NCBI GenBank assembly: GCA_964035575.1
Contig: OZ037837.1
Span: forward strand, 1,116,001 to 1,180,000
DNA length: 64,000 nucleotides
Direction of reading: 5' to 3'
Source: Rhynchopus sp. YZ270_cl-10
Taxonomy: Eukaryota; Euglenozoa; Diplonemea; Diplonemida; Diplonemidae
Both the position numbers and the translations under genes were made by a program. Under the pieces are notes generated by a model, which was given only the letters and a program-made list of their open reading frames with translations, did no database searches and was not told the DNA's origin. Positions 12,701 through 22,065 of the stretch are shown piece by piece; within the stretch, counting starts at the first letter, position 1, and the number at the start of each line of letters is the position of its first letter.

Positions 12701-12846
12701 TTTTTTGGTTTTTGGTGTGGTGCATAACCGATTACCCGTGTTTCTACCAGTTTAAACGACGGCATTTGCATTTCCGGAATCCGCCCGGCCAGTGGTGGGG
12801 TCAATTTGCCGAAATGGACAAGTTCTCGTTTTTGGTCAATTTCCGC

Positions 12847-13097
12847 ATACACAGTATACACAGTATACACAGTATACACAGTATACACAGTATACACAGT
12901 ATACACAGTATACACAGTATACACAGTATACACAGTATACACAGTATACACAGTATACACAGTATACACAGTATACACAGTATACACAGTATACACAGTA
13001 TACACAGTATACACAGTATACACAGTATACACAGTATACACAGTATACACAGTATACACAGTATACACAGTATACACAGTATACACAGTATACACAG
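12847..13097 (+). repeat. 9-bp microsatellite (acacagtat), about 28 copies
   Basis: Essentially perfect 9-bp array. The only unique sequence between it and the first 9-bp array is 12700-12846, in which no gene is visible. A ten-base unique linker separates it from the pentamer array. Confidence 0.97.
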
Positions 13098-13107
13098 GGG
13101 ATTGGGA

Positions 13108-14943
13108 GTACAGTACAGTACAGTACAGTACAGTACAGTACAGTACAGTACAGTACAGTACAGTACAGTACAGTACAGTACAGTACAGTACAGTACAGTA
13201 CAGTACAGTACAGTACAGTACAGTACAGTACAGTACAGTACAGTACAGTACAGTACAGTACAGTACAGTACAGTACAGTACAGTACAGTACAGTACAGTA
13301 CAGTACAGTACAGTACAGTACAGTACAGTACAGTACAGTACAGTACAGTACAGTACAGTACAGTACAGTACAGTACAGTACAGTACAGTACAGTACAGTA
13401 CAGTACAGTACAGTACAGTACAGTACAGTACAGTACAGTACAGTACAGTACAGTACAGTACAGTACAGTACAGTACAGTACAGTACAGTACAGTACAGTA
13501 CAGTACAGTACAGTACAGTACAGTACAGTACAGTACAGTACAGTACAGTACAGTACAGTACAGTACAGTACAGTACAGTACAGTACAGTACAGTACAGTA
13601 CAGTACAGTACAGTACAGTACAGTACAGTACAGTACAGTACAGTACAGTACAGTACAGTACAGTACAGTACAGTACAGTACAGTACAGTACAGTACAGTA
13701 CAGTACAGTACAGTACAGTACAGTACAGTACAGTACAGTACAGTACAGTACAGTACAGTACAGTACAGTACAGTACAGTACAGTACAGTACAGTACAGTA
13801 CAGTACAGTACAGTACAGTACAGTACAGTACAGTACAGTACAGTACAGTACAGTACAGTACAGTACAGTACAGTACAGTACAGTACAGTACAGTACAGTA
13901 CAGTACAGTACAGTACAGTACAGTACAGTACAGTACAGTACAGTACAGTACAGTACAGTACAGTACAGTACAGTACAGTACAGTACAGTACAGTACAGTA
14001 CAGTACAGTACAGTACAGTACAGTACAGTACAGTACAGTACAGTACAGTACAGTACAGTACAGTACAGTACAGTACAGTACAGTACAGTACAGTACAGTA
14101 CAGTACAGTACAGTACAGTACAGTACAGTACAGTACAGTACAGTACAGTACAGTACAGTACAGTACAGTACAGTACAGTACAGTACAGTACAGTACAGTA
14201 CAGTACAGTACAGTACAGTACAGTACAGTACAGTACAGTACAGTACAGTACAGTACAGTACAGTACAGTACAGTACAGTACAGTACAGTACAGTACAGTA
14301 CAGTACAGTACAGTACAGTACAGTACAGTACAGTACAGTACAGTACAGTACAGTACAGTACAGTACAGTACAGTACAGTACAGTACAGTACAGTACAGTA
14401 CAGTACAGTACAGTACAGTACAGTACAGTACAGTACAGTACAGTACAGTACAGTACAGTACAGTACAGTACAGTACAGTACAGTACAGTACAGTACAGTA
14501 CAGTACAGTACAGTACAGTACAGTACAGTACAGTACAGTACAGTACAGTACAGTACAGTACAGTACAGTACAGTACAGTACAGTACAGTACAGTACAGTA
14601 CAGTACAGTACAGTACAGTACAGTACAGTACAGTACAGTACAGTACAGTACAGTACAGTACAGTACAGTACAGTACAGTACAGTACAGTACAGTACAGTA
14701 CAGTACAGTACAGTACAGTACAGTACAGTACAGTACAGTACAGTACAGTACAGTACAGTACAGTACAGTACAGTACAGTACAGTACAGTACAGTACAGTA
14801 CAGTACAGTACAGTACAGTACAGTACAGTACAGTACAGTACAGTACAGTACAGTACAGTACAGTACAGTACAGTACAGTACAGTACAGTACAGTACAGTA
14901 CAGTACAGTACAGTACAGTACAGTACAGTACAGTACAGTACAG
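13108..14943 (+). repeat. pentanucleotide satellite (cagta), about 367 copies
   Basis: About 1.84 kb of uninterrupted cagta repeats with no visible sequence variant. All three forward frames read the same five-residue repeat without stops (YSTVQ), and the reverse frames do likewise (LYCTV), so long open frames here are artefacts. Such perfection implies recent expansion or heavy homogenisation. The copy number in the assembly may not equal that in the genome. Confidence 0.98.
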
Positions 14944-15016
14944 TCTTTATTGTCTTTATTGTCTTTATTGTCTTTATTGTCTTTATTGTCTTTATTGTCT
15001 TTATTGTCTTTATTGT
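14944..15016 (+). repeat. 9-bp microsatellite (tctttattg), 8 copies
   Basis: Same 9-bp motif as the array at 12251, resuming directly at the right edge of the pentamer array. The pentamer and acacagtat arrays appear to have grown inside an originally continuous tctttattg tract. Confidence 0.95.
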
Positions 15017-15069
15017 CGTCATTGGGTTGTTTAACGGAATTTGAGGGAGAGATGATACAGTTTTGTTGA

Positions 15070-15160
15070 CTTGAATTGGAGAAGGGGATGTGTCCAATGA
15101 AAATCACGTCGGTAGAAAAGTTCGAGAATGTAGGTTTTATTATGTTTCAAAAAATCGTTG
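15070..15160 (-). repeat. fragment of a repeated element, copy 1
   Basis: Read on the minus strand, this encodes TYILELFYRRDF followed by HWTHP. The plus strand at 44310-44420 encodes the closely similar TYILELFYRCDF followed by SLDASP. The similarity extends over about 90 bp in opposite orientations. It may be a decayed coding segment of a mobile element; the family is not recognised. Confidence 0.5.
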
Positions 15161-15284
15161 ATGATCAACAGAACTTTGTTAGGTGACGGCCCCCCTGGGT
15201 CAGACCAAGGGGTTAACCATGCCTTGACGCACTCACGGGATGAAGTGTGCCGTCTGTATGTCGACATGTGCACCAGTATGTTGT

Positions 15285-15500
15285 CATTGTGGTGATGCTG
15301 GGGTGGAAGAGGGACGTGCCCAGCCATGGGGTGCTTTCGTGCATTTGTCTGGCACCTCGGCTTGCCGTGGTTGCAGCACGAGAGCACCTTTGGCGTTCTT
15401 GCTGGGGTGGGTGGGGTGGGGTGCGCTGGTGTGGGGTGCCTATCTTGGGTGGTGTTTTTATTCAGTGTGTGGGTTCACTGTCGTGACATGGCACTGTCAA
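15285..15500 (+). repeat. leader module M1, isolated copy
   Basis: Contains the M1 core (15328-15400, beginning ggggtgctttcgtgcatttg and ending tttggcgttctt) and the GT-rich tract after it. The module then diverges at about 15480 and runs into a transposase relic instead of a gene. It is a stranded copy of the sequence normally found upstream of the U and B genes. Confidence 0.8.
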
Positions 15501-15514
15501 TTTTCTACAATGTG

Positions 15515-15790
15515 GCTCCACAACACTGGTTCGTGATCTTTCTCACGAGCCCTGCCGAGATGTCGAAGACGGGGGTCTTCTCGAGGAACGCATTCAACGT
15601 TTCCTCATACACATCTCCTCTGAACCTGCTGAAGACATGAACATCAAGTCTTTGTAAGACACTGGTCATGCTCTTCGGGATCCAGGCGACAACGGTGTGG
15701 GCGTGGATGACTCTTAGACAGGCTTGGTCACGTGAGCCCTGTGATGGTCAAGGATCAATATGCGCACTCTCGGTAACCTCCAAGGACACC
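15515..15790 (-). pseudogene. decayed DDE (pogo/CENP-B-like) transposase fragment
   Basis: On the minus strand, one frame reads RILILDHHRAHVT, matching the second-aspartate region of DDE superfamily endonucleases. The adjacent frame reads VVAWIPKSMTSVLQRLDV followed by HVFSRFRGDVYEE, matching the (W)(I/L)PPxxTSxLQPLDxxxF region just before the third catalytic residue. The two parts lie in different frames, and neither an N-terminal DNA-binding domain nor terminal inverted repeats are visible. It is a short dead relic of a Tc1/mariner-superfamily DNA transposon. Confidence 0.65.
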
Positions 15791-16145
15791 CAGAACGGCA
15801 AAAAACTGCGTGAGCATGAATTCCTCCCCCGCCGGAAGTGTTGAAGGAGGTCTCGACGCGGGAGTGGTAGTGGCTCTTCTCGTCCCTATCGTGTGTCGCT
15901 CCTTTGAATAGAAGAAGAAGGGCATTTTTACGTCCGTCGCTCTTCATACCCTCAGAAAGGGTATGAATGGGTGGTCGCTGGGGTGCAGGGGTGGTGAGAG
16001 AGGGTGCAGCGGGTGTGGGAAACAAAAATACTGTTAACCTACATAGTGCTTACATAATAACAGGTTCAGATCTACAATTTTAAACGAAAATTCTCAAAAA
16101 TAAAAATAAATTTAGCTACTATACGTTGACCCACCCTTTACGTTA

Positions 16146-16890
16146 GTTGGCGTGGCCCGCCGCCCGGCCAACATCACCAAGGCAGAAGCTGCCTACGAAG
16201 GTATTGTAGTGCTGGGAGGGAGGGAGGGGGGAAGCTGGTGGGCCGGCCGTGGGATGCTTTCGTGTATTTGTCTGGCACCTCAGCTTGTCTGTGGTTGCAG
16301 CACGAGAGCACCTTTGGCGTTCTTCCTTGCGTGGGGTGGGTGGAGACAGCGGAGAGTGTCCTATGGGAGGCACTGCATCTTGCAGCAGGGCTGGGATGGC
16401 GGCACTCAGGTGCGTGATGGGGTTGGATTTTGAAGGTGGGGGTTGGGGGAAATGGACAAACCTGTGCAATGTGGTGAAGGCTGCACAGCCCTGTACGCTA
16501 TGGGCGCCTCCTATCGCCGTGATGATATCAACTGGTGTTGGTTGCAGACTTCAAATCTGTAGGCGGGGTGACCCGCAGCGGTTCGATTCCGCCTTCGCGG
16601 TGTTTTTCTTTTCCCTCAAAAGTGGTCCGTTTTTGTGCCAAGACCCAACACCTTTGCACCCCTCTGGGAGCGATCTGTCAAAAGAAGGCCGAAAAACGGT
16701 GTTTTGAGCAGTTTGAAGCACTTTCCTGTTTTTCCTGCTAAAACCTCACTTTTCCCTTTGCCATATGGCGATAATGGGCGATACTAGGGAACCTGCACTC
16801 ACCATTTGACGTGTTCGGAGCTCCTTGGCGTTCACCTTCATCTAGAAGCACGCCGCATAGCTTCGACTGCATTGCACAGAGGTGCTGGCT
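16146..16890 (+). repeat. duplicated block with tRNA-Sec, copy 1
   Basis: Closely matches 51925-52710. The block contains a short divergent M1 core (16249-16324), the tRNA-Sec gene and about 290 bp of 3' flank. The right copy has about 45 extra bases near 52645-52690. Both copies lie in the same orientation about 36 kb apart. Confidence 0.85.
16516..16602 (+). tRNA. selenocysteine tRNA (anticodon UCA), copy 1
   Basis: The 87-nt sequence folds as a eukaryotic tRNA-Sec. It has a 9-bp acceptor (gccgtgatg with cttcgcggt, one mismatch and two wobbles) and a 6-bp D stem (atcaac/gttggt) closed by tggt. The anticodon loop is cttcaaa with TCA. A long variable arm (gcggg-gtga-cccgc) and a 4-bp T stem around ttcgatt follow. 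The discriminator is G, as in eukaryotic tRNA-Sec. A T-rich polymerase III terminator (tttttctttt) follows at once. Its presence implies UGA-to-Sec decoding in this organism. Confidence 0.93.
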
Positions 16891-17884
16891 CATCTGTGGT
16901 GCAGCGTCTTGGGGTGGTGGGGCTGGTGTTGATGTCGCAGGTTGATGTGGGGTGTGGGCGTTCTCCCTTTTGTGGTGAAAGTCTGTGGGTTGCGTTGGGT
17001 GGGGGCAGGGAGGTGGAGGTGCACAGTGTTGTGGGTGTGGTGCTTCCCTGCATTGTTTGTGGTGAGTGTGGGAGAGGGGAAACTGTGGCCGGCCGTGGGG
17101 TGCTTTCGTGCATGTCTGGCACCTCGGTTGCAGCACGAGAGCACCTTTGGCGTTCTTCCTTGCGTGGGGCGGTGCTGTGCGAGGACGTGGCTGCATGCAT
17201 CGATGTCTGTGGTGCCGCCTGCTTTCCCGTGTGTGTACCTTTCGTGCACAACAGGTGGGTGGGTGGGCACCCCAGGTACGTTATGAGGTGGCGACGAAGT
17301 TGGAGCATGATGGACTATATTTTCCTGTTCTGAAACTGTTCGGGAAAGTGTCCCTCGTTGTGCAAACCCACAGCATGAGTATTGTGGCTGTTATGCCCAG
17401 ATAACACCCAGGTTTTTACCTCCTTTTCCCTTCATAAGGTACAGTGGCAAACCCGCAAACACGCAAACTGCAAACGGGTTTGCGGGATTTCGAAAATACA
17501 AAGCGGGTAATTTTTTTTGGAGTGAGGCATTGTGCACTGATTTGTGTTTCCGATTCCAGGAAGGAGAGAAAGTGAGAGACATGTGTCCACCACCTTACCC
17601 ATGACGGCAGGTGCAGGTGTAAGATTTTATTTTTTCTTCCTTCACAACTTCACACAAAACGGTTTTGGTTTTTTGATGATATGCACGGAACCACCCTGCA
17701 CCTGTTTGTCATCTTGTTTCCCTTGCCATACATGGGGAAACCTTTCGCACTCGAAACTAGGGAGTGAATGGGCAGACAGAAGTGTCGTGTTAATTCTCCT
17801 ACACATTGCAGACAATAGCTACACACAGCACCTCAGGGAATCCTCCCTCCACATCTATGGGTGCATCTTCACTCCTGCTATTTC
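16891..17884. other. GT-rich intergenic DNA with a short M1 core
   Basis: No supported gene. A shortened M1 core lies at 17097-17157. The rest is GT-rich (16900-17080) and then unique AT-rich sequence. The tract around 17440-17490 has a repeated gcaaac motif. Confidence 0.5.
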
Positions 17885-18310
17885 CTCGAAGGGTGCCCAC
17901 GGTTGGAGTTGCATGGAAAAGACAAGTGCAGCAATGCTGTACTTTGCAGGCTACCAAACCACTTACGCAAGTGAGAAGCAAGTAAGCGTTCACTTTGCAG
18001 CAGTTGTTGTTGTGCATCTCCACCCCTCGCACTGTGTGGTCAGCTGCACGACGGCTGCTCTGCACTGTGCTGAGGTGTGCTTCTTTATTATTTTTGGGAG
18101 GTGGTGACAGAGTGAGGTGGGGTTTGTTGGGATGAGTCATACGAAACAATTGGGAGGATTTGAGAGGGTTGGCTGGGTGTTGTGAACAACAGAGCATTTC
18201 TTTGGGGTTTGGGTGAGGGAAGGTGAGGGTGGGGTCCTTCTTAGGATCAGAAGTGTGTCCATTAAAATTGGGTTTTCATTTTTGAGTTTTGGATGTTTGG
18301 AACACTGCTG
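17885..18310 (+). pseudogene. 3'-end relic of a family B gene
   Basis: From about 17903 the sequence matches the C-terminus of the B genes (gcatggaaaagacaagtgca, and a version of the PQHLR end), then their 3' module through the ggtcagctgcacgacggctg and gtgcttctttatta landmarks. No MYND, B-box, UBL or LRR coding remains upstream. It is a truncated copy left after duplication or deletion. Confidence 0.75.
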
Positions 18311-18395
18311 TGGGTTTCAAGCAGGTGTTTTATATCTCTACGGATTCGTGGAGAGCAATGGGTGGGGGGAGTGCACAACAAGGTGGCAAATGCAG

Positions 18396-19169
18396 ACAAG
18401 ATGGCAATGGTGCACCGCCTTTTTGATTGAGATGAGCATTGTGTCGATAACTGCTTTTGCGCACATTCACTTTATGCAAGCCAAGTTCTTCGCAACCATG
18501 TGGAAGGGTGTGAAGAGGGTGTGCAAGGCTTAAAGACATCGCAAAGCAACAAAGCACTTCGCATGGTCGAGTGGTACATTGTCTGCTTCCCGTCCGTCGT
18601 TGTGGTGATGCTGGGGTGGAACAGGGACGTGCCCAGCCATGGGGTGCTTTCGTGCATTTGTCTGGCACCTCGGCTTGCCGTGGTTGCAGCACGAGAGCAC
18701 CTTTGGCGTTCTTGCTGGGGTGGGTGGGGTGGGGTGCGCTGGTGTGGGGTGCCTATCTTGGGTGGTGTTTTTACTCAGTGTGTGGGTTCACTTTCGCGAC
18801 ATGGCACTGTGCCGTCTGTGCCCTCAGGCAGGTGGCAGCTGGTGGGTGTTCTTCTCCCAGGTCGTCTAAGCAGTCACCTACCATCGTGCGTCTGCGTGAT
18901 GCGTGCAACTATGAGCAGCTTTGTGGGTGGGCCAAAGCATGTGTGTGGTCGGGAGGGGACGTCGTGCTCAGGGCTGGTTGGGGACACTCTTGCTTCTGGT
19001 GGGGATGGGGACACTCGCGTGCTGTGAGTGGTGACGGTGGAAGCGCTCTGCTTGCTTGTGTGCCTGTCTGCCATACTTCGTGACGTATGCGGCATGTATG
19101 TGTACGCTAAACATTGGCTGAGACGGTTTCGTGCGGTGTCGTTGCACGGCTCTGCCTGCCAAGGGTTTC
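18396..19169 (+). promoter_or_regulatory. leader block of the 19776 U gene (M3 + M1 + U tail)
   Basis: M3 (18396-18600, also at 47180-47390) is followed by M1 with its core at 18641-18713. After that comes the U-type tail (cagctggtgggtgttcttct, about 18836) and a 300-bp extension shared with the leader at 37290-37510. The block is non-coding: its open frames are not kept between copies, because single-base length differences shift them. It probably carries promoter and 5' UTR sequence. Confidence 0.5.
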
Positions 19170-19172
19170 TAA

Positions 19173-19713
19173 AGGGGGTAGACCTATTATTCACCCTTAC
19201 AATTCTCAGAATTCTCAAAAAAAGTTAAAATTTTGGAGATTTTATGGGCTCAAAAACACCTACTATCCTAGCAGTATCCTGCTACTATCCAGGTCGCTGT
19301 ACCGCCCTGTACAGCTATCCTGGATGGATACACGCCCGCCCACCTCTTCCCAGACATAATTACCTAGAAACTCGCCAACGGCGAGGACTACGTCAACAAC
19401 ACCACAGATACATGGTGCAAGGAATGTTTTTTTGGAAACAGGAGACTTGTACGAGCCAAAAGTCGTGTGTGGATATTCGCACCTGAGTTGCAGTTCGCAG
19501 AAGACGGGGCATCCACCCACCCATTTCTTTACTGTGGATATAAATTTTAATTTTTTTTGGTGGAAGCGTGCAATGCAACAAACGGTGGAGATCTGATCAA
19601 GCGAAACGGATATATTTCGGCCTCGTCAAAGTTAAAATTTTAAAATTTTATCGACAAAGCGTAGACCAGTATCCTAGGAGAATAGCTCTACCGGATAGTA
19701 GGTCCACCCCCCT
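19173..19713. mobile_element. 541-bp non-autonomous DNA transposon (MITE-like)
   Basis: The element interrupts the U-gene leader at tttcta|cgtcg. The uninterrupted site is seen at about 31285, 37530 and 61425. It begins aggggg-tagacctattat and ends with the inverted counterpart (atagtaggtccaccccc). A TAA is present on both sides. Three-base TAA/TTA duplications and G-rich termini fit PIF/Harbinger, although a TA-duplicating Tc1/mariner element is not excluded, since the empty sites differ by one base. No transposase is encoded. Confidence 0.75.
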
Positions 19714-19775
19714 TAACGTCGTTGCCCCAACACCACAACCCCACCACACAACAGAGCAACACAAAAGAAGACAAA

Positions 19776-21628
19776 ATGGAACTGACCATCAAGGACTGCT
19801 CCAACAACTTGTACGTGATCGAGGTGGGTGTGGATGACACAACGGAGACGATGCGGCAGAAGGTGGCGACTGCAGCAGGGTTGGCTGAGGACAGCTTCCA
19901 CATGGGCTTCGGAGGGAAGCAGGAAGGAGAGGACATCACGCAGCTGAGTGCTGGAGACACAGTCGTGCTGACGAAGACGAAGAAGGTGTGGCGTACCGTC
20001 TGCAACGCAGCTCCGAAGGCATGTCTGAGGCGGAGCTCCGTGGTGGCGATAGAGCGAGAGGTACATGGATGGGGGAGTATTCTGCTGAGACGGCGTACCC
20101 CTCCACAGAAGTTAGGGGCAGGAGGGCACTACCATTCATCCAGCGGGCTGAACAGGAGACATCTGCGCATGCTCGCTACCGGCACCATGAGCACGTGCGT
20201 CCAGGGGACGCACCCGTGAAGGCACCTGAAGGAGCGGTTCCGATCTTCCAGTTTGCGATATGTGTGCTGCACCGGAAGACGAAGTGTGATGCCTGCTCGA
20301 AGAACGCCCAGGCAGACCTGATGCATTGCTGCTTTGCGCACCACTCCAACGACGACGGGTTACCGATCCGACACGAAGCATGCACTAAGCATAGACTCTC
20401 GAGGTGCGGGAACTGTGTGCAAGAGAAGAGTACGCTGGATCACTGCTGCCGCCGCCACCACGACACCTCGAAGGGGCGACAGACGACGCTGGGAGGCTTC
20501 TTCAAGAAGAAGCAGACGAAGCAGAAGGATGGGCACAGCAGGGGCGGTGATGGACTTATGTAACATCACCTCCACGATGTATTGTATCACCTATCTCGGA
20601 TAGGGGTGCATGCATCGAAAACGGGCCCCCACCAGCTGACGAAGACGAAGAAGTACGAAGCCCTTGCAGAGCTTCATGCGTTGGGTGAGACCGATATCAC
20701 TGCAGAGAGGCTGGAGACTGTGGAGGATCCTGTGGTGGCGTGTTTGCTTCTGCAGGCAGAGGTTGCGACTGTCATTCCGGATGGCTTCTTGGCAGAGGCA
20801 TCGTTAACAACACTTGATCTGAGTGCTGTTTCGTGTGTGACGGAAATAGGTGACTATTTCCTTGCTGGGTGCACAATGTTGACAAGTATCAACCTCTCTG
20901 GGTTGTGCAATGTGACGCGGATCGGTGAGAACTTTCTTCAAGGCTGCAAGAGCCTCACAGCATTAGACTTGACACCACTCAGCAGGATTGCACACATAGG
21001 TGATCGCTTTCTTTCCCACTGCAGGAGCCTCACAGAACTAAAGTTGTCAGCACTCCGCAGAATTACGCAAATAGGCGACAACTTTCTTGAGGAGTGCAGC
21101 GGCCTCACAGAACTAGACTTGCCACCACTCAGCAATGTTACACAAATTTACGAATACTTTCTTGCCGGCTGCCGGGGCCTGACAGCATTAAACTTGTCAC
21201 CACTATGCAATGTTACACGCATAGGCGGTTGCTTTCTTCTCGGCTGCAGGAGCCTCTCAGAACTAGACTTGACACCACTCACCAATGTTGCGCAAATAGA
21301 CCGAAGATTTCTTGCCTTCTGCACCAGCCTCACAGAACTAGACTTATCACCACTCAGCAGGATTGCACACATAGGCGAATATTTTCTTTCCCGCTGCACC
21401 AGCCTCACAGTGCTTGACTTGTCCCCACTTGGCGCAGTCATGGACATGGGTCCACTACCTGCTCACGAGTACACTTCGTTGAAGAGCATCCACCTCTCCG
21501 GCTGCAGCAGCGCTGTGTCGAGTCGAGTACAGGAAAGCAACCTGAAGGAGCTTGTTGATGCACGTCCGAAACGTAGCAGAGACGAATCTCCCGAGCAGTG
21601 CCGCAAGCGACGGAGAGGCTCAGAATGA
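19776..21628 (+). CDS. UBL-LRR protein U1 (interrupted by an intron-like insertion)
   Basis: Exon 1 (19776-19985) encodes the 70-residue ubiquitin-like domain. The second exon encodes the hinge (YEALAELHALGETDIT), about ten 25-residue LRRs of the form LTxLDLxPLxxVTxIGxxFLxxC, and the basic tail RPKRSRDE followed by CRKRRRGSE. The reading frame is broken by an insertion at 19986. Removing 19986-20653 would restore exactly the sequence of the uninterrupted paralogues (about 394 residues). Using the acceptor at 20635 would leave a harmless six-residue repeat (LTKTKK). The ATG is fixed by the conserved CA-rich leader. UBL plus LRR suggests a soluble adaptor or receptor linked to ubiquitin-type interactions. 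The tail suggests nuclear entry. Both roles are inferred. Confidence 0.8.
19986..20635 (+). mobile_element. 650-bp GT...AG insertion with an 18-bp flanking duplication, copy 1
   Basis: The insert starts gtgtggcgtacc immediately after the UBL codons and ends cccccaccag. CTGACGAAGACGAAGAAG, present once in uninterrupted paralogues, stands on both sides. It therefore looks like an insertion with target-site duplication that also supplies a GT donor and a pyrimidine-preceded AG acceptor. Splicing is in frame at either of two acceptors. There are no terminal inverted repeats and no poly-A tail. It carries its own sense-strand gene (20021-20563). The other copy, at 58558, occupies the same site in another U gene. 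Confidence 0.7.
20021..20563 (+). CDS. insert-encoded Cys/His-motif protein with a PIP box, copy 1
   Basis: The 180-residue protein starts MSEAELRGG, 35 nt inside the insertion. After a basic, Arg/Glu-rich N-terminal third come two tandem copies of one motif: C-x2-H-R-x3-C-x2-C-x9-HCC-x2-HH (about residues 92-119) and the same with x8 (about 127-153). They look like a metal-binding unit. The C-terminus contains QTTLGGFF followed by KKK, a canonical PCNA-interacting peptide, in a Lys-rich tail. I know no family with this combination. Residue-for-residue identity with the copy at 58593 supports a functional or very recent gene. A role in DNA synthesis-coupled mobility is speculation. Confidence 0.7.
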   Translation: MSEAELRGGDRARGTWMGEYSAETAYPSTEVRGRRALPFIQRAEQETSAHARYRHHEHVRPGDAPVKAPEGAVPIFQFAICVLHRKTKCDACSKNAQADLMHCCFAHHSNDDGLPIRHEACTKHRLSRCGNCVQEKSTLDHCCRRHHDTSKGRQTTLGGFFKKKQTKQKDGHSRGGDGLM

Positions 21629-22065
21629 TAGAAGGCCGGTGCGTTTGCAACCGGCAAGAGCACAGTCAGCCGCATCTGCATCGATGCGTCAGAGGCAACC
21701 CGCAGTACCATGGTCCGAAGCTTCTGTGAACTGTTGTTACGTTTTTGCTCTCGTTTGTCGGTCTTCCCACGAGAAGGGGTAATAGGGGAACAGGGGAATA
21801 GGGTCGGGGTGGGTACGACATTGGGGGATTCACGCATTCTTTGTTTCGATTTCATTTCCTGAAGAAGGGTTTTATTTGGGGAGGGGAGGTGGGGTGTTTG
21901 GGTAAGTAATGTGTGAAGAACAGCGAAGCCAAACATTCTTGTAAGAGGAGTGTACGTCTTGTGTTCACATCTAAAAGCAAAACTGTGAGGGAGACATACA
22001 AGTGTATCGTGTGGAAGAGAGGTAGGGAGTGGGGGTGTTCTGTTAAAAAGGGGCCGTTATGTAAC
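21629..22065 (+). other. U-type 3' module, copy 1
   Basis: About 430 bp following the stop codon is shared with 25228-25655, 32524-32945, 60198-60500 and 62516-62830 (landmarks gcagtaccatggtccgaagc and gaagaagggttttatttggg). It is probably the 3' UTR and downstream flank carried along in gene duplication. Confidence 0.7.
21635..21655 (+). promoter_or_regulatory. conserved stem-loop just after the stop codon
   Basis: GCCGGTGC-GTTT-GC(A)ACCGGC forms an 8-bp stem with one bulged base, seven bases after the TGA TAG double stop. The same element follows the genes ending at 25227, 32523, 35072, 38994, 60197 and 62515. The copy at 35079-35099 has two changes, one giving a G-U pair and one in the bulge, so pairing is kept. 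Possible 3'-end or mRNA-stability element. Confidence 0.45.

Noticed and set aside
12712-15107. 750-residue YSTVQ and LYCTV repeat proteins
   Set aside because: Translation artefact of perfect microsatellites, open on both strands.
18639-18869. 76-residue open frame MGCFRAFVWHLGLPW in M1, seen in many copies
   Set aside because: The ATG is replaced (GTG or other) in several copies and the frame breaks at the same length variation. Conservation is explained by repeat identity.
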